Positions 18,279 through 27,110 of a stretch of 64,000 bases of DNA are shown here, one piece after another. Below the pieces are notes generated by a model that worked only from the letters and a program-made list of their open reading frames with translations, was not told where the DNA came from and ran no database searches. The stretch is from Persicitalea jodogahamensis. Lineage in GTDB: Bacteria > Bacteroidota > Bacteroidia > Cytophagales > Spirosomataceae. The stretch is from NCBI RefSeq assembly GCF_014651615.1, contig NZ_BMXF01000001.1, positions 1,087,731-1,151,730 on the forward strand, in the 5' to 3' direction. Numbering within the stretch: position 1 is the stretch's first letter; each line of letters opens with the position of its first letter. Position numbers and translations under genes: made by a program.

Positions 18279-19676
18279 TTATTCCTTCGCTTCCGTATAA
18301 AACACCACCAGCTTTACATCTTCCGGCTTGCTGCCTATCACCAGGCGGGTCACGCGGTTATTGAGTTGTGATTGATAGCGGGTGCTGCTCTGGCCGAGGG
18401 CATCGGTGTAGGATGGGCTCACCAGGAAACTGTCGTACTTCTTTACGCCCGAAATAATATTGTTCAGTTGCGTGGTAATATGCCAGGTGTATTGGTTGAA
18501 ACGACTGTTGTACAGCACGGCAGGTGGTTCGGTTCCACTCAGTTTCAGATCGTTGAAGACCAGCCGAATATTATTCGATTCATCGTAATAGGTGCGGTTG
18601 GTCGCATCAGTTTCCAGCAGAACCAGATAGTTAGGGATGCCCAATCCCTGCTGGATAGCCGACAAATCGGGCTTGACAGTCAGTTCGGCGCGGTTGATGG
18701 CAATCGGCTTGCCACCGCCCAGCGATTTTAGATAGGGTATTTCGATTTTTGTTCGAATGCCGAGGGCGTCCTGCACGTAAGTAGGACCATCGCCGGCGGG
18801 GCGGGGCACCAGAGGCTGCAGTCCGGCCAGCGGAGTGCCGCTGCGGTCGGCAGTTACACGGTTAAAGCCCGCCCGGAAAATGGGTTGGCCGGTTGTCTGG
18901 CTAACGGCTATGGCCAGAGCGACAAAAGAAGTGGTCGTGGTATCGGTGGTGGTGTGGTAGTAAAGCCGCATGGCGAGCGCATTATTGATCGCCTGAAAAC
19001 CTAGAACTGCCGTGTTTTTAGCATCGGGGATCAGGGCAAATCCGCCAAGAGTTTTAGCAAACTCGGCGTTGGTCTGACCGCCGGTTTGGCCCGAAAGAGC
19101 AAACAATTCCTTCCCCAGATCATCGGGCAGACGAAAGCGCAGGACACCATTGCTGCGGGGCGTGGCGTTAAAAGTGCGTTTGGCCAGCGGAGTAGGGTCG
19201 TAGGCGACGGTGCTGTTGTTGTAATAAGATCTGGTGGGGTCGATCACCTCGCGAATCCGGTGTACGGCCAGGGTTTGCGGCGGCAGTGTGTCACCGTAAC
19301 TGTAGCTATAATTGGTAACCAGTACCAGCGAGTCATAGACCGGGGAGGTGCCCAGGTCGAGCTGGGCGAAGAGCGACATCCTGATGAAACTGGAAGCCGT
19401 AATGGTGCCAAAAATCGGGTCCACGTACCGACCCGCCAGATAGTAGTCGGGATTGCCCGTGCGCACCGAGTCGGCCAGGACGGTGGAAGTGCGGACGGTA
19501 AGCGTATCGGTGAAGAGGGTTTCGACGGGGGTAAGCGGCGTGACGCCGATGTTGCCGATGGGGTCGCAGCCGCTGAGCAGCAGGGTGACCACGATGGCCA
19601 CCCCGGCTAAGCTATTCCTGACCCACGAGGTCGTTGTAGAGGTTGTAGTACTGTTCTGAGAGATTGTCGTCCTCAT
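18279..19676 (-). CDS. DUF4270 family lipoprotein
   Basis: 465 residues from ATG 19676 (an earlier in-frame ATG at 19706 gives ten more residues). A Ser/Thr-rich start precedes a lipoprotein signal (LAGVAIVVTLLLSGCDPIGN, Cys at the lipobox). The body matches DUF4270 in layout: DTLTVRTSTVLADSV, YYLAGRYVDPIFGTITAS, DSLVLVTNYSYSYGDTLPPQ. The exported lipoprotein has no established reaction. Its start overlaps the 3' end of the GlgA-like gene by 65 bp and no start codon exists between the overlap and the lipobox, so the overlap is real. Co-occurrence with glmS and a GlgA-like gene is a recurrent Bacteroidota arrangement. Confidence 0.8.
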   Translation of the reverse strand: MRTTISQNSTTTSTTTSWVRNSLAGVAIVVTLLLSGCDPIGNIGVTPLTPVETLFTDTLTVRTSTVLADSVRTGNPDYYLAGRYVDPIFGTITASSFIRMSLFAQLDLGTSPVYDSLVLVTNYSYSYGDTLPPQTLAVHRIREVIDPTRSYYNNSTVAYDPTPLAKRTFNATPRSNGVLRFRLPDDLGKELFALSGQTGGQTNAEFAKTLGGFALIPDAKNTAVLGFQAINNALAMRLYYHTTTDTTTTSFVALAIAVSQTTGQPIFRAGFNRVTADRSGTPLAGLQPLVPRPAGDGPTYVQDALGIRTKIEIPYLKSLGGGKPIAINRAELTVKPDLSAIQQGLGIPNYLVLLETDATNRTYYDESNNIRLVFNDLKLSGTEPPAVLYNSRFNQYTWHITTQLNNIISGVKKYDSFLVSPSYTDALGQSSTRYQSQLNNRVTRLVIGSKPEDVKLVVFYTEAKE

Positions 19677-20424
19677 CGACGATATCGACACGCTTGGGTG
19701 ATTCATTCAATAGTTTATTTAGTCCTTCGCCGAACTCTTCGTCTACCTTGACGATGGCGTCGGCATATGCGCAACCTAGCTTGATGAAGCCTTCGAAATC
19801 AGCAGAGCGCAGGTGGGCCAGGGCCTCGTCACTCACGTCCATTGCCTTGGCTTTTTCCAGCAAATCGGCGTCAAATTTATCACTAAAAGCGTTGTTATAC
19901 ACAGTAAAAACACTTTTTGTGTCCTTGAACATCGGATCGTTGCGGTAGGTCGTCTTCAAGTACATGGGAATCAAGGCAGTCATCCAGTCGTTGCAATGCA
20001 CGATGTCGGGCGCCCAGCCCAGCTTTTTGACGGTTTCCAGCACGCCTTTGCAGAAGAAGATCGCCCGCTCGTCGTTGTCGTCGTAAAACTTATTTTTCTT
20101 GTCGAAGAAAACGGATTTGCGGTGAAAATAGTCTTCGTTGTCGATGAAATATACCTGAAGCTTGGCATTTGGGATGGAGGCCACTTTGATCACCAGCGCT
20201 TTCTCTTCGTCACCAACTGTGATATTGATGCCCGAAAGACGGACCACTTCGTGAAGACGGTTTTTGCGCTCGTTGATAAGGCCGAAGCGTGGAACGAGAA
20301 TTCGGATTTCAGCACCGCGGTCCTGCATGTCGGCGGGTAATTGCCGCACGTAAGCGGCGACATCGGAAGTTTCTAAAAAAGGGTTAATTTCACTCGATAC
20401 ATACAAAATCCGTAGTTTGTCCAT
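19612..20424 (-). CDS. Glycogen/starch synthase N-terminal-domain-like protein (no KTGGL, no C-terminal GT domain)
   Basis: 270 residues from ATG 20424 (MDKLRILYVSSEINPF). It matches only the first Rossmann half of GT5 glycogen synthases: VSSEINPF, RGAEIRILVPRFG, VYFIDNEDYFHRK, DDNDERAIFFCKGVLE, APDIVHCNDWMTALIPMYLK. The K-x-G-G-L ADP-glucose-binding motif that follows the first strand is replaced by LETSDVAAYVRQLP, and the second GT half is missing (full enzymes are about 470 residues). Catalysis is therefore doubtful. It is the first gene of the DUF4270-glmS-gldD run and overlaps DUF4270 by 65 bp, pointing to an envelope or amino-sugar role. Confidence 0.75.
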   Translation of the reverse strand: MDKLRILYVSSEINPFLETSDVAAYVRQLPADMQDRGAEIRILVPRFGLINERKNRLHEVVRLSGINITVGDEEKALVIKVASIPNAKLQVYFIDNEDYFHRKSVFFDKKNKFYDDNDERAIFFCKGVLETVKKLGWAPDIVHCNDWMTALIPMYLKTTYRNDPMFKDTKSVFTVYNNAFSDKFDADLLEKAKAMDVSDEALAHLRSADFEGFIKLGCAYADAIVKVDEEFGEGLNKLLNESPKRVDIVDEDDNLSEQYYNLYNDLVGQE

Positions 20425-20457
20425 ACAATTGTCAGGCGTTGGTGAAAAAAAGATTTG

Positions 20458-20488
20458 CAAAATTATACAAAAAAATCCCGAATTTCAA
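20458..20488 (-). promoter_or_regulatory. Bacteroidota sigma-ABfr-type promoter for the GlgA-like/DUF4270/glmS run
   Basis: On the minus strand TTG (20486-20488) is followed after 20 nt by TAATTTTG (20458-20465), an exact match to TTG-N(17-23)-TAnnTTTG. The predicted transcription start is about 25-30 nt before ATG 20424. Confidence 0.65.
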
Positions 20489-20667
20489 TGCTTTTTTCAA
20501 AGTAATTGTAATATTGCGGGCATTTTGGCTAGCTGTGTGCCTGTCTTTCCGACACTTTTTCCTGACCGGCGCTTATCGCTTTTTCGCCTCACCATTTATA
20601 GCCCTCAGTCCAGCGATATCCGATGGTACTTTGGAAGTTGAACAGGTCGCAAGCAGTTGCCACAGGC

Positions 20668-22869
20668 CTACTCAACCACCAGCCACGTATATCCCGCAGC
20701 GGGCAGCGTGACCTCGACTTCAACTTCGTACGCACGATTCAGGGGATAGGTTTTGGCTTTCCCTTCCTGCTCACGAATGGAAGCGATTTCGGTGAGCCCT
20801 GTGTAGTAGAGCGGGAGTTGGATGCGGCGCGTTATGGCTTCTTTCAGCGGATTGTAAAGCATCACCAATCCTTTTTCCGGTAAAGCCGGATTGACGTGCA
20901 GGATGCCGTCCCAGTCGCGGCCATCGGGGCGGCGCAGGTGGATGAGGTCGGAGTTAAGGATGTCCCGGTACTTTTTGTACCAGGCTATTACTTCTTGCAC
21001 CGTTTCCTTAGTGGTTTCAGTATCATAGAGTCGGGGACCACGGTAGCAGGCCTGTACTCCCGCGCCGTAGTACTGCATCATGAGTTGACGGTAGTCGTCG
21101 AGATGCTCGCTCAGGGGTTCCAGCACGGCCTCGGGGCCGCCACCCTGGTACTTTGTCAGGGGCACAAATCCCCAGCCCATCGACGGCGTTTTCTCCCAGG
21201 TTCCGTCGAAAATATTCTGCCGGTTCAGGATTTTCTGCTGCTCGCGCGATAATGAGAAATTGACCTCCCGATAGCCCAGCGCAATTTTGTGACTGCCGTC
21301 GAGAAAGTACCAGTCAGGCGCGTTGATGTACACGCCTTTGGCGTTGAGGTCGCGGTACAATCCTTTCTGTAATTCCATCTGCACCCAACGCGAGTCCGCC
21401 AACCCCTTGTGTCCGGGATGGGTAGTGGAGGCGCAGAGGTCGCCGGGGTAGGGGCCATCGTGTTCGAGCAGATCGAAGCCGGTTTCGCTAATAAATGTTC
21501 TGATTTTTTGTAAATAATCCAATCCCCAGCGACTGGCCAGGCAGGGCGCCTGACCAAACTGCGCTCCCTTATCGGGCAGGCCCGTTATGGGGTCGATCAC
21601 ATCGTTTTCATCGTCGATGCGACGGCTGCTGAACAGCGAATAACCACCCAGCAGTATTCCTTTTCCGTGGGCGTAGTCGGCCATTTCTTTGAATTTGGTG
21701 ATATTGGCCGCCGATGTGTCCTCCATGTTCAGTCCACTGCCAAAGCTCAGGATTACCATCTCGTAGCCGGTTTCGGCGCATTGGTCCACCACGCGTTTTA
21801 CCTGCGCCGGGTCGATGCTGACCAGGTGCATGAAAACCGGGTTCTGCGTAGTCCAGGGCGCGATGGTGCGGTACATTTGGCGGCGGGCCAGGCCGTTGCG
21901 TTCGCGGTCGTAGCTGTCGAGTAGCAATTCGTGGCTTCGCACCGATTCCAGCGAATCGCCGGAGGCCAGCGTGACGCCCATGCCGCCGTTGGGGTAGATT
22001 TCCATCAGGCAGGGCGTCTGGTAGTTGTAGTTGACCTGCGAGGTGTAGCTCGAATCCACCTTCCAGTGCGTGGCCTGATCCGACAGCTCGTAGCGCATGG
22101 CGTTGTTGTAGGCGTAGTCGTTTTCGATATAAATTTTCTGCGGCTTCTTCATTTCTTCCGGCGAACCTACCACCGCCGATTCTTCCTCGGGCATCGCCAG
22201 AATTTCGTTCACGACCTGATCGACCCGTACTTTTCCTGAACGTGTATTGATCACCGTTACCCATTTGCGCAGAGCGGGCAGCCCGTCGTAAATCGCGTAA
22301 TGAACATCAACCTTGATTCCCCGCAAACTGGGCAGGGTAGAGGTGAAGTGTAGCGTCAGTTCCTGCCCGGTGGGTAGTTGGCGGTTCATGGTCCAGGTTG
22401 TGGGCTGCCAGGCGAGGCGATTGGTCAGCGGGGCTACCGAAAAATCGACCAATTGAAAGTCGGCTTCGTTTTTCTTAAAGCCGTCGATCCACTCTTCCCG
22501 CAGATAAGCGTGTTCGGTTTGGCCATAGAGCCCTCCGACCTGGTAGGTCTGCCCATCCAGCACCAGCCGCGCTTCGGGCCTGACCGAGCGGATGAATTGT
22601 TGGCCCGTGCCGAGGTTCTGGAAATCTACCGTAGCGGCATTGGGCGTCAGTCGAATCCGGCGCTGAATGAGGCCGTTGGATAGTATAATATCCTTACCAT
22701 CCGTGGCCTGGTAAATTCCGGCTTTTAGTCCCATTTTATTCAAAAGCCAATCCTGCGTGGTGGGGGCCGGTTTATTTTCGGGGAGAGTTTTCAGTTTGGC
22801 TAAAAATGATTGGCTGAAACTACCCGTGCTCAGACACATGAAGCCAAGAAGAAGGAGAATAATTCGCAT
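20668..22869 (-). CDS. Secreted glycoside hydrolase, alpha-galactosidase (clan GH-D)-like
   Basis: 733 residues with signal peptide (MRIILLLLGFMCLSTGSFSQ). N-terminal beta-sandwich (DIILSNGLIQRRI, FTSTLPSLRGIKVDVHYAIY), a central TIM-barrel-like region with ETGYEMVILSFGSGLNMED, ISETGFDLLEHDGPYPGD (probable catalytic Asp in EHDG) and GVYINAPDWYFLDG, and a C-terminal beta domain (EVEVEVTLPAAGYTWLVVE). This order fits GH36/GH27-type enzymes that release alpha-linked sugars; the exact family and substrate are not decided. No SusCD or other CAZyme is next to it. It is divergent from the M28 peptidase gene. Confidence 0.65.
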   Translation of the reverse strand: MRIILLLLGFMCLSTGSFSQSFLAKLKTLPENKPAPTTQDWLLNKMGLKAGIYQATDGKDIILSNGLIQRRIRLTPNAATVDFQNLGTGQQFIRSVRPEARLVLDGQTYQVGGLYGQTEHAYLREEWIDGFKKNEADFQLVDFSVAPLTNRLAWQPTTWTMNRQLPTGQELTLHFTSTLPSLRGIKVDVHYAIYDGLPALRKWVTVINTRSGKVRVDQVVNEILAMPEEESAVVGSPEEMKKPQKIYIENDYAYNNAMRYELSDQATHWKVDSSYTSQVNYNYQTPCLMEIYPNGGMGVTLASGDSLESVRSHELLLDSYDRERNGLARRQMYRTIAPWTTQNPVFMHLVSIDPAQVKRVVDQCAETGYEMVILSFGSGLNMEDTSAANITKFKEMADYAHGKGILLGGYSLFSSRRIDDENDVIDPITGLPDKGAQFGQAPCLASRWGLDYLQKIRTFISETGFDLLEHDGPYPGDLCASTTHPGHKGLADSRWVQMELQKGLYRDLNAKGVYINAPDWYFLDGSHKIALGYREVNFSLSREQQKILNRQNIFDGTWEKTPSMGWGFVPLTKYQGGGPEAVLEPLSEHLDDYRQLMMQYYGAGVQACYRGPRLYDTETTKETVQEVIAWYKKYRDILNSDLIHLRRPDGRDWDGILHVNPALPEKGLVMLYNPLKEAITRRIQLPLYYTGLTEIASIREQEGKAKTYPLNRAYEVEVEVTLPAAGYTWLVVE

Positions 22870-22952
22870 AGATAATGAAGGACTTTTAGCCCAATATAGA
22901 TAGAATCTCCTTAGTTTGCCCCTGATTTAATTACCTCCAAATACCTTTTGCC

Positions 22953-23891
22953 ATGAAGTTTTTATTGCCGCTCTTACTTTCTTTCCTGACATTCAACGCC
23001 TTTTCTCAGACCAACTACCCCGCCCCCGGGAATCTCAAACGGCACATCGACTACCTGGCGGCCGACCAAATGAAAGGGCGCGGCACGGGCAGTCGGCAGA
23101 ATAGCAAAGCGGCGAAATACGTAGCCCGCCAATTCAAAAACTACCAGCTCGAACCCAAGGGGACTAAGGGGTACTTTCAAGCTTTTACGTCTCGCGTGCG
23201 GCGGGTAGTTGTGGCGGACAGCCTGCGTGAAACCTGCAACGTATTGGGTTTCCTGGACAATGGCGCGGAATATACCATCGTCATCGGGGCGCATTTCGAC
23301 CACCTGGGAATGGGGCGTCAGGGTAGTTCGAAAGCTGAAAATCCCGAAGGGCAGATCCACAACGGGGCCGATGATAACGCCTCGGGCGTGGCCGGACTAT
23401 TGGAATTGACCCGCTATTTCACGGAAAATGGCACCAAGGAACCGTACAATTTCCTGTTCATTGCCTTCGGGGCCGAAGAACTGGGCCTGCAGGGATCGAG
23501 GTACTTTGTTAATAACCCTACCGTGCCGCTCGATCGCATTGATTTTATGACCAATATGGATATGATTGGCCGCTACAACCCCGACCGGGGCGTGGGCATC
23601 GGCGGCTACGGTACCAGCGCGTCCTGGCCGGGCATTTTCGAGGGCGTCACCAGCGAAGTCAAGTTTTTCACCGATCGTGCGGGAAGCGGTGGCTCGGATC
23701 ACGGCTCATTTTATGCCAAAGAGATTCCCGTGCTGTTTTTCCATACGGGTGGTCACGATGATTATCACAAACCCACCGACGATGCCGATAAAGTGGATGC
23801 GGAGGCCGAGGCGGCAATTCTCAAAATAGAAATCGACTTGATCGAGAACGCGATGAAACTACCTAAGCTGGAATTTCAGGAAGTGAAATAA
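22953..23891 (+). CDS. Secreted M28 family zinc aminopeptidase
   Basis: 312 residues, signal peptide MKFLLPLLLSFLTFNAFSQ. The two-zinc site of M28 peptidases is complete: GAHFDHLG, HNGADDNASGVAG, FGAEELGLQGS (catalytic Glu-Glu), MDMIGR and FHTGGHDDYHKPTDD. It should remove N-terminal residues from peptides in the periplasm or outside the cell. Stands alone; the next 364 bp have no convincing intact gene. A near-consensus promoter (TACCTTTTG) ends four bases before the ATG. Confidence 0.9.
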   Translation: MKFLLPLLLSFLTFNAFSQTNYPAPGNLKRHIDYLAADQMKGRGTGSRQNSKAAKYVARQFKNYQLEPKGTKGYFQAFTSRVRRVVVADSLRETCNVLGFLDNGAEYTIVIGAHFDHLGMGRQGSSKAENPEGQIHNGADDNASGVAGLLELTRYFTENGTKEPYNFLFIAFGAEELGLQGSRYFVNNPTVPLDRIDFMTNMDMIGRYNPDRGVGIGGYGTSASWPGIFEGVTSEVKFFTDRAGSGGSDHGSFYAKEIPVLFFHTGGHDDYHKPTDDADKVDAEAEAAILKIEIDLIENAMKLPKLEFQEVK

Positions 23892-24255
23892 AAGATCCTT
23901 TTTTCATGTTTGGTGGGAATTACGAACCACCCGTATAACTACGCCATCATTGCCCAGGGCGATGCCAATCGCGCGGGCAGCTCTTTGACGGGCCATGCCA
24001 CGGCGGAGGTACTTTCTCCCACGGCCGGGCAAACTACCTGCCGGGTTACACCTGATCCGCGGCGTGGATGCGCTGAGCCGGCAGGGCAAAAAACGCCGAC
24101 CGCCTCATTGCTATTTCATTGAATAGTTCTAGGTTATATAATAAAAAGAATGTTTTCTAAAAAAACTACTATCTTGAGCCATTCATCCTTCATTTGGTTT
24201 TCGATGCTGGCGCTCCGACACGCAATTTCCGGAAACCCCAAATTCCCTCTCAACC
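23892..24255 (+). other. 364-bp gap with an orphan, possibly decayed reading frame
   Basis: A 70-codon frame (23910-24122) begins ITNHPYNYAIIAQGDANRAG; after about residue 35 its composition changes, while another frame (ending FIE at 24124) becomes more protein-like (LIRGVDALSRQGKKRR). This could be a frameshifted gene remnant, but I recognise no family and cannot exclude chance. The last 130 bp are AT-rich, ending at the start of the SBBP gene. Confidence 0.25.
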
Positions 24256-26922
24256 ATGACTCAACCTGTACTTTTATCAAACACTAACATCTGTTACCGC
24301 AAGGGCCGGACGCTAGTGCTGCTCATCCTCCTGACGTGTGCATTCGTTCCGGCTGACGCGCAGCAGTATGTCTGGGCCACCCGCATGGGCGGCAGTACCA
24401 GCGACGACATCGGTAACTCAGTGGCCGTCGATGCTTCGGGCAACACATATACTACGGGATTTTTTCAGGGAACGGCTGACTTTGGCCCCTTCGAGCTGAC
24501 CGCTGCCGGGAGCTCCACCAGCGACGCTTTCGTCACCAAACAAAATACGGCGGGGGAGTTTCAATGGGCCTTGAGAATAGGTGCGGCGGATAAGCCTGCC
24601 GAAGGATTCTCCATTGCGGTCGATGCTGCGGGCAATTCTTACGTCATAGGCCGTTTCGACGGGTCGATAACTTTGGGAACGACTACCCTGTCGGATGCGA
24701 CTGGCGAAGCGTTCGTGGCCAAGCTGAATACGTCCGGTGAGTTCCAGTGGGCCAAGGCCTTCGATGTCGGATTCCGCGAGGTCAGGAGCGGGATTGCCGT
24801 CAACAGTTCGGGTGTATACCTTACGGGCTATTTCAGCGGCACGGCCAGCTTGGGTAGTACTTCCCTGATTGCGGCAGGTTCGGAAGATATTTTTGTCAGC
24901 AAGCTGGATCCTTCTGATGGTAGTCCAATCTGGGCGGTGAGATGGGGCGGTACTGGCAGGGATCAGGGCCGTTCCATCGTGCTGGATGGCGCGAATGCCT
25001 ACGTCACGGGCTACTTTCAGGGGACGGATGCCGATTTTGGCTCTGCTACATTCGTTTCGAATGGTTTGGCTGACATCTTCGTAGCCAAGCTCAATACCGC
25101 AACGGGTAGTTTGACCTGGGTTAAGCAAATAGGGGGCTCCCGAGACGACGTTGGGCACTCGGTGGCGGTGGACGGCTCGGGAAATGTGTACACAACAGGC
25201 TATTTTTCAGAGGAAGTTGACTTTGATCCCGGCTCCGGTGAGTTCGAACTCTCGTCTCCCGGAATTGAAAAAAAAGACATTTTTATCAGCAAGTTGAACA
25301 GTTCCGGCAATTTTGTCTGGGCCAGACAGCTGGGGGGTAGTTTGGATGACGAAGGCAACTCGCTGGCCCTGGATGCCTCGAACAATGTCTTCGTGACAGG
25401 TTCTTTCAGAAGTACGGCGGATTTCGATCCCGGCGCAGGTGCTGAAGAAATGACCTCGGCGGGGAGCAAGGACATCTTCATCGCCAAACTGACCAGCGCG
25501 GGCGCGTTAGCCTGGGCCAGACGGGTCGGAGCCGGCGGCGACGATGTTGGAAACTCGATCGTGGTAACTAGTTTGGGTATTCACACCACGGGTGCTTTTA
25601 GAGGTACAGTGGACTTCGACCCCAACGCCGGAACAGCGGAACTTACGGCGGGCAGCGGCGAAGGTTCTTCGGGTTCTGGCGGAAGACCAGGTGATGATAT
25701 TTTCGTACTCAAACTGCTGGAATGCGTCAACCCTACCGCTTACGCCGTCAGCGGAGGCGGGCCTTCTTGCGCGGGTAGCACGGGCGTTGCCATCGGGCTG
25801 GCCGGATCGCAAACGGGCGTAAACTACCAGCTTCAAAAAGATAATGCTGACCAGGGCGATCCCGTGCCGGGAACGGGCCAGGGTCTGAGTTTCGGCAATC
25901 AGACGGAAGCAGGTACTTACACTGTGGTAGCCACCAATGCGTCCACCAGTTGCGCGGTTGACATGACGGGCAGTGCGTCGGTAACGGTAAACTCATTGCC
26001 TGCGGCGGTAGTCAGCGGCGGCGGCACGGTCTGCGCGGGCGAAACTCCGCCTGATGTCAGCATCGCCCTGACGGGCGCGGCCCCGTTCACCTTCACTTAT
26101 TCCGATGGCACGGGTTCAAACACGATTACAAGTACTTCTGATAATCCCTACGTACTATCCCCGGCCCCGGCAGGCACCTACACCGTGACCGCGCTGACCG
26201 ACGCCAACGGCTGCGCGGGTACTTCGTTGGCTGGCTCGGTCACGGTAACAGTCAACCCGCTGCCCATCGTCACGCCCGGTCCCGACCAGTCGGTTATATT
26301 GGGATTTGGCAGCAACTGCACCGACATTTCGGCCATGGCCACCGGGGCGGCACCGCTTAGCTACTCGTGGGACAACGGTGCAGGAACCGGTGCCACGGTG
26401 AACGTCTGCCCCGAAACCACCACGACCTTTGAGGTGACTGTAACCGACGGCAATAGCTGCACCTCGCTCCCCGCGCAGGTGACGGTGAGCGTCCAGGACC
26501 TGCGCTGCGGTAACCGCCAGCAGAACGTGACGATCTGCTACTACGGCGTGACGCAGTGCGTGTCGGAGAAAATCGCCAAGCGGTACCTGAAACTTGGCGC
26601 GACCATTGGCGGCTGCGGGAGCAGCGCTGGCCGGATCGGCGTGGAGGAAAGCAGCGAACTACCCCTGCAGCTAAGTCTGAAAGCCTATCCCAATCCGGTT
26701 CTTGATGCCGTGACGGTAGAGGTACTTAGCCGCATGGCGGGAAGCGCCACTTTCGAGGTGCTGGACGTCACGGGCCGGTCGTGGCAGACGCGCACAGAGC
26801 CGCTGGTAGAAGGCCTGAACGAATTAAACTTCCGTATGGGTAGTTTGCCGACGGGGATCTACCTGATAAAAGCTGTGGATGAGATGAACCAGCAATCGAC
26901 GGTGAGGGTGAGCAAGGAATGA
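24256..26922 (+). CDS. SBBP seven-repeat protein with T9SS type A sorting domain
   Basis: 888 residues. Signal peptide (LVLLILLTCAFVPADAQ), then seven SBBP repeats of about 60-67 residues, each starting W-[AV]-x-[RK] and containing a VDASGN-type turn and a DIFV-x-K strand, likely one seven-blade propeller (about 35-490). Three Ig-like/PKD-like repeats follow. Then a short Cys module (C761, C768, C787; TICYYGVTQCVSEKIA) and a C-terminal type A sorting domain (AYPNPVLDAVTVEV to GIYLIKAVDEMNQQSTVRVSK). It should be exported by the type IX system and surface-attached. Function beyond adhesion or carbohydrate binding is unknown. The Cys module recurs in the gene at 62421-64000. Confidence 0.88.
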   Translation: MTQPVLLSNTNICYRKGRTLVLLILLTCAFVPADAQQYVWATRMGGSTSDDIGNSVAVDASGNTYTTGFFQGTADFGPFELTAAGSSTSDAFVTKQNTAGEFQWALRIGAADKPAEGFSIAVDAAGNSYVIGRFDGSITLGTTTLSDATGEAFVAKLNTSGEFQWAKAFDVGFREVRSGIAVNSSGVYLTGYFSGTASLGSTSLIAAGSEDIFVSKLDPSDGSPIWAVRWGGTGRDQGRSIVLDGANAYVTGYFQGTDADFGSATFVSNGLADIFVAKLNTATGSLTWVKQIGGSRDDVGHSVAVDGSGNVYTTGYFSEEVDFDPGSGEFELSSPGIEKKDIFISKLNSSGNFVWARQLGGSLDDEGNSLALDASNNVFVTGSFRSTADFDPGAGAEEMTSAGSKDIFIAKLTSAGALAWARRVGAGGDDVGNSIVVTSLGIHTTGAFRGTVDFDPNAGTAELTAGSGEGSSGSGGRPGDDIFVLKLLECVNPTAYAVSGGGPSCAGSTGVAIGLAGSQTGVNYQLQKDNADQGDPVPGTGQGLSFGNQTEAGTYTVVATNASTSCAVDMTGSASVTVNSLPAAVVSGGGTVCAGETPPDVSIALTGAAPFTFTYSDGTGSNTITSTSDNPYVLSPAPAGTYTVTALTDANGCAGTSLAGSVTVTVNPLPIVTPGPDQSVILGFGSNCTDISAMATGAAPLSYSWDNGAGTGATVNVCPETTTTFEVTVTDGNSCTSLPAQVTVSVQDLRCGNRQQNVTICYYGVTQCVSEKIAKRYLKLGATIGGCGSSAGRIGVEESSELPLQLSLKAYPNPVLDAVTVEVLSRMAGSATFEVLDVTGRSWQTRTEPLVEGLNELNFRMGSLPTGIYLIKAVDEMNQQSTVRVSKE

Positions 26923-26955
26923 AGGAGGAAATCGCATAGAGTTCTTTGATAAAAG

Positions 26956-26996
26956 GCGTGCGCCGGGACGAATCCCTCCGGCGCGCGCTTTTTATT
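26956..26996 (+). terminator. Rho-independent terminator
   Basis: GCGTGCGCCGG (26956-26966) pairs with CCGGCGCGCGC (26978-26988), one G-T wobble, 11-nt loop, followed by TTTTTATT. It lies 34 bp after the SBBP/T9SS gene. Confidence 0.85.
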
Positions 26997-27110
26997 GCCA
27001 CATCCGTCAACTGGCCGTATATTGCCATTTTTCGCACCAATAATTTGGCTTTTCCATAGCACCAGGCCGGTATCGGCCGACATGGTTCACTCTTTTACTT
27101 CCCTCAGACA

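Noticed and set aside
17252-18364. 370-codon open frame on the plus strand
   Set aside because: Opposite glmS over almost its whole length; no motifs, composition as expected for a shadow frame.
20439-20711. 90-codon frame in the gap before the GlgA-like gene
   Set aside because: Contains the predicted promoter on the other strand, runs into the glycosidase 3' end and has no recognisable feature; hydrophobic content reflects AT richness.
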